NCBI GenBank assembly: GCA_020634375.1
Contig: JACKBX010000011.1
Span: forward strand, 164,625-228,624
Direction of reading: 5' to 3'
DNA from: Ardenticatenaceae bacterium
GTDB lineage: Bacteria; Chloroflexota; Anaerolineae; Promineifilales; Promineifilaceae
DNA: 64,000 nucleotides
Positions 25,269-32,586 of this stretch are shown here, piece after piece. Positions within the stretch are counted from its first letter, which is position 1, and each line of letters begins with the position of its first letter. The notes beneath the pieces were generated by a model. That model searched no databases. It saw nothing but the letters and a program-made list of their open reading frames with translations, and had not been told where the DNA came from. The position numbers were made by a program, and so were the translations under genes.

Positions 25269-26477
25269 TTATTGACGGCTGCGGACTGCGGCAACGATGC
25301 TCTTCCAACGCATTCTTTGCCCATAGCGCAGCATGCCTACCCGGAAGATACGTGCCGAAGCAATGACACTGAGCACGGCCGTTCCCACCAAAATAAACCA
25401 GCTCAACACCATCTGCCACATCGGAACCACACTTAGCGACCAGCGCATGATCACCGTGAGAAACGCCGTCGTGGGAAACAATGTCAATACCAGCAAAATC
25501 GGGCTGTTGGGATTCGTCATGAAAAAGGCAATGAAGAAAAATGGGGCCATAAATAGCAAATTCAAAATACCAGCCACTTGCTGCCCCTGCTGTAGTTCTG
25601 TGACCGCTCCACCAATCGCCGTCATAATCCCCGCAACCAGGGCATAAGAAGGCAAAAAGTACAGCACGATGACCACTAAAAACGACCAGGGGATATTCAC
25701 GTTTTGCAGCAGTGGTATATAGTCAGAGCCAAACAGCAAAGCAATGACGGCTACGCCTAACCAAATGAGCAATTGAGTCAACGAAACAGCCATCAACCCC
25801 AACGCTTTACCACCAATCAGTTCCAGTGGGGTGATGGATGTGACCATCAATTCCATCGTGCGGTTTTCCTTCTCATCTGTCACCACTTGCAGCAGATAGC
25901 CAGCTGATGCCATGACAACAAAGATGAAAAGAAAGGCTGCCACAAAAGGCAGGACAAACCCCAATGGGTTGCTGCTATCAAGCTCGCGGCTGCCATCCAG
26001 AGAACGTACAGTGAGATTGGGGCCATTCATGAGCAGGGTTTGTATTTCGGGGGGGCGATTAACGGCCGTATTCGCACGGACAAAGTCTGCAAAATCACTA
26101 CGCACGGCGTCGCTGGGGTCATCTTCCCAATAAACCAGGTTAACTGCGCGGGTTTGCAAATAATCATCCTGCAAGACGTAATAGGCCTGAATGTCACCCG
26201 CTTCTAATGCTTGTTGTGCGGCCGTTTCATCTGTAAAAGCACGAAGTTCTATCGTTTCCTCATTCACGTCTGCGGGGGGCAACACAGCTTGCGCCAGAAT
26301 ACCAGAATGATCGACATAACCGAGCGGACGGTCATCTTCCCCGCGAACAAAGACAAAAATAATGAGACTTAAAATCACAATGATGAGCAAGGGGATACCT
26401 AACGTCCCCAGCAAAAAACTACGCTTGCCCACCATTTTGCGATATTCGTGCTTTGCCATAAGCCAAAGATTGTGCAT
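25269..26477 (-). CDS. ABC-2 type permease (NatB-like), paralogue
   Basis: 402 residues, ATG 26477 after GGAGGT. Same architecture as the permease downstream, including TDEKENRTMELMVTSITPLELIGGKALGL in the coupling region; the two probably form a heterodimer. Export of sodium, a peptide or a drug is possible; substrate unknown. Confidence 0.85.
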   Translation of the reverse strand: MHNLWLMAKHEYRKMVGKRSFLLGTLGIPLLIIVILSLIIFVFVRGEDDRPLGYVDHSGILAQAVLPPADVNEETIELRAFTDETAAQQALEAGDIQAYYVLQDDYLQTRAVNLVYWEDDPSDAVRSDFADFVRANTAVNRPPEIQTLLMNGPNLTVRSLDGSRELDSSNPLGFVLPFVAAFLFIFVVMASAGYLLQVVTDEKENRTMELMVTSITPLELIGGKALGLMAVSLTQLLIWLGVAVIALLFGSDYIPLLQNVNIPWSFLVVIVLYFLPSYALVAGIMTAIGGAVTELQQGQQVAGILNLLFMAPFFFIAFFMTNPNSPILLVLTLFPTTAFLTVIMRWSLSVVPMWQMVLSWFILVGTAVLSVIASARIFRVGMLRYGQRMRWKSIVAAVRSRQ

Positions 26478-26484
26478 GATACCT

Positions 26485-26525
26485 CCAATAACCAGCTACC
26501 AATTACCAGCAACTAGCAACCCGTT
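26485..26525. repeat. Degenerate heptamer repeat (CCAGCTA/CCAATTA type)
   Basis: 7-mers CCAGCTA, CCAATTA, CCAGCAA, CTAGCAA, CCCGTTA lie in the short spacer between permease and ATPase genes, upstream of the permease ribosome site. Confidence 0.6.
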
Positions 26526-27441
26526 ACCGTTTACCTTCTTTAACCACTGTCACGAAGATGTCATCCAGCGAGGGTTCAGCTATTTCAAAACGCTCAATCT
26601 TCACGCCATCACGAAGGGCCAGCGTGCGGAAAACGTCTTGGGGGTCTGCTCCCAAATCTAAAGCAAGGTGATGTGTGCCATTTTCATGGCGCACATTCAG
26701 CACGCCAGGAATGTTGCTGAAATCGCCATGCCCCTCAATTTCAACGGCGTTTCCGGCAAAGTTGCGCTTGATCTCGTCCACTTTGCCGTAGAGCACGGTA
26801 CGGCCGTTATCAATCAACACAATCCGCTGACAAAGGGCTTCCACCTGGTACATCTGGTGCGTGGACATGATAATTGTCTTGCCCTCTTGCCGCTGCTCCT
26901 CAATAATCTCTTTTACCAGCCGCGTATTCACCGGGTCCAAACCAGAAAACGGCTCGTCCACAATAATCACGTCCGGGTCATGCAGCAGTGTGGCGATAAG
27001 CTGTGCCTTCTGCTGCATCCCCTTGCTCAACTCCTGTATCTTCTTCTCGCGGTGCTCATACAAATCCAGCCGTTTCAGCCAGTCAACCAGGCAAGTACGT
27101 GCCGTTCCTGCATCCATTCCTTTGAGCGTTGCCAGAAAAACCAACGTGGGTTCTAGTTTCAGGTCTTTATAGAGGCCGCGATCTTCAGGCATATAGCCAA
27201 TACGATGCTTGGTCTCTTCAGTGATAGCACCGCCAAAAATCGCTGTATGTCCGCCATCTGCCTTGAAAATGTCAAGCATCATGCGGATAGTGGTCGTTTT
27301 CCCAGCGCCATTTGGTCCCAGTAATCCAAAAATTTCACCAGGGTATACTTCAAATGAGACATCTTCAACAGCATGTACATCGCCAAAGCGCTTTTTGACT
27401 GATTGCACGACAACTGTGGGAGTTCCGGCTACAGATGACAT
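26524..27441 (-). CDS. ABC transporter ATPase (NatA-like)
   Basis: 305 residues. Walker A GPNGAGKTTTIRM (about 41-53), signature LSKGMQQKAQL, Walker B VIIVDEPFSGLD and H-loop MSTHQM are all intact. The C-terminal about 80 residues form the regulatory extension typical of NatA/CcmA-like ATPases. First gene of the operon with two ABC-2 permeases. Confidence 0.92.
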   Translation of the reverse strand: MSSVAGTPTVVVQSVKKRFGDVHAVEDVSFEVYPGEIFGLLGPNGAGKTTTIRMMLDIFKADGGHTAIFGGAITEETKHRIGYMPEDRGLYKDLKLEPTLVFLATLKGMDAGTARTCLVDWLKRLDLYEHREKKIQELSKGMQQKAQLIATLLHDPDVIIVDEPFSGLDPVNTRLVKEIIEEQRQEGKTIIMSTHQMYQVEALCQRIVLIDNGRTVLYGKVDEIKRNFAGNAVEIEGHGDFSNIPGVLNVRHENGTHHLALDLGADPQDVFRTLALRDGVKIERFEIAEPSLDDIFVTVVKEGKR

Positions 27442-27735
27442 AAATTCCTTCCTGTTACCAAAAGAAAAGACTGCTACAAGAGTGCAGCAGCCATCCGGTT
27501 GTTATTGTTGATCTATACGGGGATGGCCCGTGTTTGTTGCGTATTGTACTGTAAAATCCGGGTAATTTCATTTATTCTCGCACGCGCTGTTTATGGGAAT
27601 CTCTATAGAAAATGCGGTTGTACGGCCGTTACTGTTACACAAATTATTGATTTGAGCATGAGGCTCCATTAAGCTATGTGCCGGTGCGACCCTTTTGGCG
27701 CCCTGTAATATCCCGTGTTTGAAAGAGGAATAATC

Positions 27736-28884
27736 ATGCAAAAGTTCTTTTTTATATTGGCTACGCTCTTGCTCATCACACTGACAGCCACATCGTGCGG
27801 CGTCGAAACGCCACCCCAGCCCACCGCAACCGCAACCCGCACAACGGCCTCCACTGCCATTTCCACCACCATCCCTCCCACAACGGCCGCAGCAGAAACG
27901 GCCGTTCCCCCCACAACTCCGCCGCTGCCCACAGAAACAACACCACCGACAGCAACGGCCGTTGCAGAAGAAACGGCCGTTGCCACCCCACCCATCACCG
28001 CCCCCGTCAATGCCATCATCGTAGACCACACCTCCGTCGCCCTTTTCGAGCAAATCCCCGAAGAATATCTGCAAGCGGCTGCGGCGCTGCACATGCTCTT
28101 CATCGACCGCTCCGTTGGCGCCAATATCAGCGACGGCCTTTCTTGCCTGGCCTTCGATTCCGACGAAGCCGCGCCAAGCCACTGCAAACGCTACACACAC
28201 ACCGTCCCCGCCTACTCCTCAGACCCCTCAGAAGTCAACTGGGCACGCAGCGGTGGATACAACCGCGACAACTGGTCCTACGATTTCTGGGAAGAGGGAG
28301 GAGGGTGTAATCAATGGTACGACAAGGTTGGTTGTTTCATAAATATGATGGCTACGCGCATCAACCAATATGATGTCGTATCCTTCCAACTCAGCTATCT
28401 AGCCGTCGAAGAAACATCAGACATATTGGCACAGCCCGGCGGCTTCTTTGCAGACAATGCGGATCGTTACGATGTATATGACCTGGCAGCTTACGAAGCC
28501 CAATACCCCGACAAAGTGTTTATTTACTGGACAACCAGCCTGGCACGCGGCATCGGTTCACAAATCGCCACCGATTTCAATGACCAGATGCGCCAATACG
28601 CCATCGCCAACAGCAAGCCCTTGTTCGATGTCGCCGACATCCTCTCCCACGCCCCCGATGGCAGCCCCTGCTACGACAACCGCGACGGCATCGCCTACGA
28701 CAACGGCAACAACTCAGAAAACTATGCAGATGACGGCATCAATCAACTTGCCATCTGCCCCCACTACACCACCGAAACAGACGGCGGGCATCTCGGTTCT
28801 GTATCCGTGGGCAAGATTCGGGTGGCGAAAGCGTTTTGGGTGTTGATGGCGGAGATTGCGGGCTGGCAGCCGAATGGAGATTAG
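27736..28884 (+). CDS. Lipoprotein with SGNH-hydrolase-like domain, copy 3
   Basis: 382 residues from ATG 27736 (AGAGGA upstream; an in-frame GTG at 27715 is less likely). The signal peptide has lipobox TATSC, followed by a Thr/Pro/TAV linker. The body (from IIVDHTSVALFEQIPEEYLQA) is homologous to the two secreted proteins at 7.9-10.4 kb, with DRSVGANI and ETDGGHLG conserved. This copy is diverged and membrane-anchored, while the other two have cleavable signals. Function inferred only as esterase-like. Confidence 0.65.
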   Translation: MQKFFFILATLLLITLTATSCGVETPPQPTATATRTTASTAISTTIPPTTAAAETAVPPTTPPLPTETTPPTATAVAEETAVATPPITAPVNAIIVDHTSVALFEQIPEEYLQAAAALHMLFIDRSVGANISDGLSCLAFDSDEAAPSHCKRYTHTVPAYSSDPSEVNWARSGGYNRDNWSYDFWEEGGGCNQWYDKVGCFINMMATRINQYDVVSFQLSYLAVEETSDILAQPGGFFADNADRYDVYDLAAYEAQYPDKVFIYWTTSLARGIGSQIATDFNDQMRQYAIANSKPLFDVADILSHAPDGSPCYDNRDGIAYDNGNNSENYADDGINQLAICPHYTTETDGGHLGSVSVGKIRVAKAFWVLMAEIAGWQPNGD

Positions 28885-28922
28885 GAATTGGAGATTGGAT
28901 AATCTCTAATCTCCAATCTCTT
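28885..28922. terminator. Inverted heptamer hairpin between convergent genes
   Basis: GGAGATTGGATAATC on one side and GATTATC/CCAATCTC-type complements on the other form a hairpin built of 7-mers (TTGGAGA type). It spans the 36 bp between two convergent stops. Confidence 0.7.
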
Positions 28923-29844
28923 ATGAGTAGGCAAGCGCGTGTAACTGTTCTGCTAGAGTGACAATTTTGTCACGCAGGGCCAATTGGCTTCGCCAGGGGT
29001 GGGGCACGGCCGTTTCCCCATAAAACGCCCCCGCCAACTGCCCATACACGGCCGCAGTCGTGTCCGCATCGTCGCCCAAATTAGCCGCCAGCAGGCAGCC
29101 ATCGCGGAACGTCTCGCTGCAATGGAAGGCCCACAGCGCCGCCTCTAGCGAATGCACCACGTAACCGCTACCCTTAATGGCTGGCGGCTGCTTCTCTTTG
29201 AAGGAACCGGCGGCAATGGCGGCGATGTCCGGGTGCAGGGGGTGCTCCTGCCAATAACCGGGGATGGGCGCGTACCCGGTGGACAGCAGGTTGTCTTTGG
29301 ATTCGCCATTTAACGCGCCCACAATCAGTCCGGCAAAGTAGTGGCAGGCGGAAACGGCCGTTTCTGCCCCATGCGTTGTCCGTGAACTCTCCCCCGCCCG
29401 CTCCATTGCCAGCGCCGGATTCGCGGCGTAAAACATGGGCACGGGAGCCAGGCGCATAATCGAGCCATTCCCCGCTGAGTATGGATCGGTCGAGCCAGAA
29501 AAAGGATCATCCGTCTGCAAAAAGCGGTGCAACGCCCCGCGCACGGTGTTGCCAATATCAAAGCAAGCGCCCGTGCTGCTGAGGTAGCCCTCTCTGTACC
29601 AGCGCACATAGCGCGTCATCTGGTCATGCGCATCCCAGCCCTTCTCGACCAGGCTTTCCGCCAGACAAAGGGCCATTGAGGTGTCATCCGTCCATTGGCC
29701 GGGGCGCAGCCCAAATGGCCCGCCGCCCACCATATCTTCAATGGGCGTAAAACTGCCCGGCGCTTTGAATTCCAACGTCGTGCCTACAGCATCCGCTGCG
29801 GCCAATCCCAACAAACTGCCGCGAAAACGAGTTAAGGTATCCAT
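28921..29844 (-). CDS. ADP-ribosylglycohydrolase (DraG family)
   Basis: 307 residues from ATG 29844 (MDTLTRFRGSLLGLAAADAVG). Metal-binding motifs WTDDTSMAL (about 62-70) and LGDDADTTAAVYGQLAGA (about 258-275) are intact, so it should remove ADP-ribose from protein or nucleic-acid targets. The frame continues upstream through the 21-bp minisatellite, but that extension is repeat translation and not credible. The start has no Shine-Dalgarno; TACAAT lies 6 bases before the ATG, so the message may be leaderless. Confidence 0.85.
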   Translation of the reverse strand: MDTLTRFRGSLLGLAAADAVGTTLEFKAPGSFTPIEDMVGGGPFGLRPGQWTDDTSMALCLAESLVEKGWDAHDQMTRYVRWYREGYLSSTGACFDIGNTVRGALHRFLQTDDPFSGSTDPYSAGNGSIMRLAPVPMFYAANPALAMERAGESSRTTHGAETAVSACHYFAGLIVGALNGESKDNLLSTGYAPIPGYWQEHPLHPDIAAIAAGSFKEKQPPAIKGSGYVVHSLEAALWAFHCSETFRDGCLLAANLGDDADTTAAVYGQLAGAFYGETAVPHPWRSQLALRDKIVTLAEQLHALAYS

Positions 29845-29894
29845 GCCGCTATTGTAGACAATCCAGCAGCATTTCACCAGGGCGGGGCAGTTTC

Positions 29895-30146
29895 GCAGAC
29901 CCATTGGGACGACTTGCAGACCCATTGGGACGGCTTGCAGACCCATTGGGACGGCTTGCAGACCCGTTGGGACGACTTGCAGGCCCATTGGGACGACTTG
30001 CAGACCCATTGGGACGACTTGCAGACCCGTTGGGACGACTTGCAGGCCCATTGGGACGACTTGCAGACTCATTGGGACGACTTGCAGACCCGTTTGGACG
30101 ACTTGCAGGCCCATTGGGACGACTTGCAGACCCATTGGGGCAACTT
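29895..30146. repeat. 21-bp minisatellite, 12 units
   Basis: Twelve consecutive 21-mers of the form GCAGACCCATTGGGACGACTT. Units 4-12 follow a higher-order period of three (variants ACCCG, GGCCC, ACCCA or ACTCA), i.e. three copies of a 63-bp block. Because 21 is a multiple of three, at least three frames are open (heptapeptides such as QTHWDDL or VVPMGLQ). Substitutions between units change amino acids in every frame, so I regard it as non-coding. It starts 50 bp upstream of the DraG gene. Confidence 0.9.
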
Positions 30147-30280
30147 GCAAAAAAAAGCGCCCAGCCATAAATGACCAGACTGAAAACAACACCCTGCGAA
30201 TAGGGCTGGAACACCTTTGGACAGGACTGTTTGGTTAGCCCGCCCCGTTTACGGACGGGCTGCAAAAAATGCAATTGTTG

Positions 30281-30310
30281 TTGACCTGAACCCTTAGCCT
30301 GTGCTAGACT
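30281..30310 (+). promoter_or_regulatory. Promoter of the 6S-like RNA
   Basis: TTGACC (30281-30286), 18 bp, then an extended -10 TGCTAGACT (hexamer 30305-30310). Predicted transcription start near 30317. Confidence 0.6.
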
Positions 30311-30316
30311 TGGGGT

Positions 30317-30497
30317 ATTATATTTTGCGAGGTCAATATTTCAGATGAGCAGTCACTTATTCACACACAAAATGAACTGCATCCAAAACAACATTGTTTT
30401 GGGTGGTGGTCCGCGCTTTTGTGTGCCCTGGTAAGTGATTAGCACATAGGTTCTGCTTTTCAAGCCACAGGCACACTCCCCCGCCTGTGGCTTTTTT
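30317..30497 (+). ncRNA. ssrS: Structured non-coding RNA, 6S RNA-like
   Basis: About 180 nt between a promoter and a strong terminator, with no open frame. The RNA folds as a rod: 30351-30359 pairs with 30432-30440, a small internal loop, 30364-30372 pairs with 30417-30425, a large bubble of 10 and 14 nt, and an apical stem 30383-30390 with 30395-30402. A long double-stranded rod with a central bubble mimicking an open promoter is the hallmark of 6S RNA, which binds RNA polymerase holoenzyme. Length and shape fit; the exact identity is inferred. Confidence 0.5.
30463..30497 (+). terminator. Terminator of the 6S-like RNA
   Basis: AGCCACAGGC and GCCTGTGGCT pair perfectly around a 10-nt loop and are followed by T7. 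Confidence 0.9.
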
Positions 30498-30533
30498 TGT
30501 TCCCCCTGCTTTTTACCGGCAGCAACACCCATC

Positions 30534-30569
30534 AGCCACAGGCGACCCTGGTCAGTTTGTGGCTTTTTT
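30534..30569 (+). terminator. Second, weaker terminator
   Basis: AGCCACA (30534-30540) pairs with TGTGGCT (30558-30564), followed by a T run. It repeats the sequence of the first terminator's stem and may be a duplicate. Confidence 0.6.
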
Positions 30570-30642
30570 AGTTTAGAGTTTGGAGCTAGAGCTAGAGGGG
30601 TTTTTTGACTAGTAGCCTCTAGCTCTCATTCAGAGGTAAACC

Positions 30643-32502
30643 ATGAAATTACCCATCAAAGATTATTTCCGATTGTTGTCTCAATATTTGCGCCCGCAGG
30701 GGGCAAAGGTGCTGCTGTTGGCGGTGGTGTTGTTTGGCAGTATTGGTTTGCAACTGCTGTCGCCGCAGATTGTGCGCAATTTTATTGATGCGGTGCAGAC
30801 GGGAGCGGCGGGGCAGGCGTTGTTGCATACGGCCGTCCTCTATCTCCTCGTCACCTTCACCTATCAGATTTTGCGCCTGAGCGCCGCCTACATGACCGAG
30901 GTGGTGAAATGGCAGGCTACCAACTGGCTGCGCACCGATTTGTCGGCGCACTGCCTGCGGCTGGATATGGCCTTCCACAACGAAAATACGCCCGGTTCGA
31001 TGATTGAGCGCATTGATGGCGACATCACCCAATTGTCCAATTTCTTCTCGCAGTTTGTGCTGCAAGTGTTTGGCAATGCCTTGCTGCTGATTGGTGTGTT
31101 GGCGCTGTTGTACCGCGAGGATTGGCGCGTGGGGCTGGCCTTTACCGGCTTTACGCTGCTGATGCTGCTGACGCTGGGCAGCACGGTGAAAATTGGCGTG
31201 CCGCGCTGGGAACGGCAGCGGCAAGCCATGTCTGATCTCTTTGGCCTGATTGAGGAGACGCTGGGCAGCACGGAAGACATTCGCGCCAGCGGCGCTGTGA
31301 ATTGGGTGCTGGATCGGCTGCAACGCGCCATTTACACGCTGATGAAGACGACGCGCAAAGCGTTTTATGCCGGGAACCTGACTTGGGGGTCGGCGAATGT
31401 GTTGTTTGGCATCAGCATGGCGCTGGCGCTGGGGATGGGTATCTATCTCTTGGGCCAGGGTGCGATTACGATTGGCACGGCGTATCTGTTTGTGAATTAT
31501 AGTCGGGCGATGCAACGGCCGTTGGAACAACTCGCCCGCCAATTACAAGACCTGCAAGCGGCCACCGCCGCCATTGGTCGCATTGAAACCCTTTTCGCAC
31601 AGCAGCCTAAGGTGCAGGAAACGGCCGTTGCCCATTCCTTACCTTCTGGCGCTCTCTCGGTCGCTTTTGAAAGCGTGACGTTTGCATATGATGACGGCGT
31701 ACCGGTGAACGGGAATCAGTATTCAGTGAGCAGTAAACAGTATTCAGTAGATAGTAATCAGTTGCCAGAGAACGGGTCACGGAATACTGACCACTCCCTA
31801 CTGAATACGGCTAACGTGCTGCACGACATCAACTTCGACATGCCGCCGGGGCATGTGTTGGGGGTGTTGGGGCGCACGGGCAGCGGTAAAAGCACGCTGA
31901 CGAAGCTGCTGTTCCGTTTCCATGACCCGCAGCAGGGTGCGGTGCGGCTGGGCGGCCATGACCTGCGCGGCGCGAAGCTGGAAAGTGTGTGGCAAAACGT
32001 GGGCATGGTGACGCAAGAGGTGCAGTTGTTTCAGGCCTCGGTGCGGGACAATCTGACCTTCTTCAATCCGACCATCTCCGATGAGCGGATTTTAGAGGCG
32101 TTGACGCTGCTGGGGCTGGATGAGTGGTTCGCGTCGCTGGCGGATGGATTGGATACGCGGCTGGCTTCTGGCGGGCGCGGGCTATCCGCCGGTGAAGGGC
32201 AGCTTTTGGCCTTTACGCGGGTGTTCTTGCGGAATCCGGGGCTGGTCATTTTGGATGAGGCGTCTTCGCGGCTGGACCCGGTGACGGAGCAGTTGATTGA
32301 ACGCGCTATTGACCGGCTGCTGCACGGCCGTTCCGCCATCATTGTCGCCCACCGCCTGGCAACAGTGCAGCGTGCCGACGATATATTGATATTGGGAGAC
32401 GGCCGTATCCTCGAATACGGCCCCCGTCTCAACCTGCTCGCCAACCCGGACAGCCACTTCAATCAACTGCTGCACACGGGGATGGCGGAGGTGTTGGCGT
32501 GA
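30643..32502 (+). CDS. ABC exporter half-transporter with canonical ATPase site
   Basis: 619 residues; ATG 30643 after AGAGG. Six-helix type I exporter domain (about 1-320) and an ATPase domain with Walker A GRTGSGKSTLTKL, signature LSAGEGQ, Walker B VILDEASSRLD and H-loop VAHRLATV, all catalytically intact. An insertion of about 32 residues (about 357-388, rich in QYSV and NS) lies at the start of the ATPase domain and is the translation of a heptamer repeat. Pairs with the next gene, whose ATPase site is degenerate, so a heterodimeric exporter is expected. Substrate unknown. Confidence 0.9.
   Translation: MKLPIKDYFRLLSQYLRPQGAKVLLLAVVLFGSIGLQLLSPQIVRNFIDAVQTGAAGQALLHTAVLYLLVTFTYQILRLSAAYMTEVVKWQATNWLRTDLSAHCLRLDMAFHNENTPGSMIERIDGDITQLSNFFSQFVLQVFGNALLLIGVLALLYREDWRVGLAFTGFTLLMLLTLGSTVKIGVPRWERQRQAMSDLFGLIEETLGSTEDIRASGAVNWVLDRLQRAIYTLMKTTRKAFYAGNLTWGSANVLFGISMALALGMGIYLLGQGAITIGTAYLFVNYSRAMQRPLEQLARQLQDLQAATAAIGRIETLFAQQPKVQETAVAHSLPSGALSVAFESVTFAYDDGVPVNGNQYSVSSKQYSVDSNQLPENGSRNTDHSLLNTANVLHDINFDMPPGHVLGVLGRTGSGKSTLTKLLFRFHDPQQGAVRLGGHDLRGAKLESVWQNVGMVTQEVQLFQASVRDNLTFFNPTISDERILEALTLLGLDEWFASLADGLDTRLASGGRGLSAGEGQLLAFTRVFLRNPGLVILDEASSRLDPVTEQLIERAIDRLLHGRSAIIVAHRLATVQRADDILILGDGRILEYGPRLNLLANPDSHFNQLLHTGMAEVLA
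31711..31808. repeat. Heptamer repeat inserted in-frame in an ABC exporter gene
   Basis: 7-mer copies such as ATTCAGT, GAGCAGT, AAACAGT and complementary ones (ATACTGA, CTACTGA) form a hairpin-prone array. It is read through in-frame and separates the first strand of the ATPase domain (VTFAYDDG) from NVLHDINFDMPPG. Confidence 0.85.
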
Positions 32503-32575
32503 AACGTAAAACGTGAAACGTGATGCGCTTAATGAAAGTCTTCACGTTTCACGCATCACGTTTTACGTTACAAAA
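32503..32575. repeat. Heptamer repeat, inverted arms (GTGAAAC type)
   Basis: GTGAAAC, GTAAAAC, GTGAAAC, GTGATGC on one arm and GTTTCAC, GCATCAC, GTTTTAC on the other. It fills the spacer between the two exporter genes. Confidence 0.8.
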
Positions 32576-32586
32576 CAGGATGACTT

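Noticed and set aside
29895..30146. CRISPR array
   Set aside because: Units are contiguous 21-mers without unique spacers, and no cas genes are present.
29904..30174. Plus-strand ORFs encoding QTHWDDL or GRLADPL heptapeptide repeats
   Set aside because: They are translations of the 21-bp minisatellite, lack ribosome sites, and unit differences alter residues in all frames.
29845..30192. N-terminal extension of the ADP-ribosylglycohydrolase through the repeat
   Set aside because: The family starts at MDTLTRFRGSLLG; the extension is only repeat-derived sequence.
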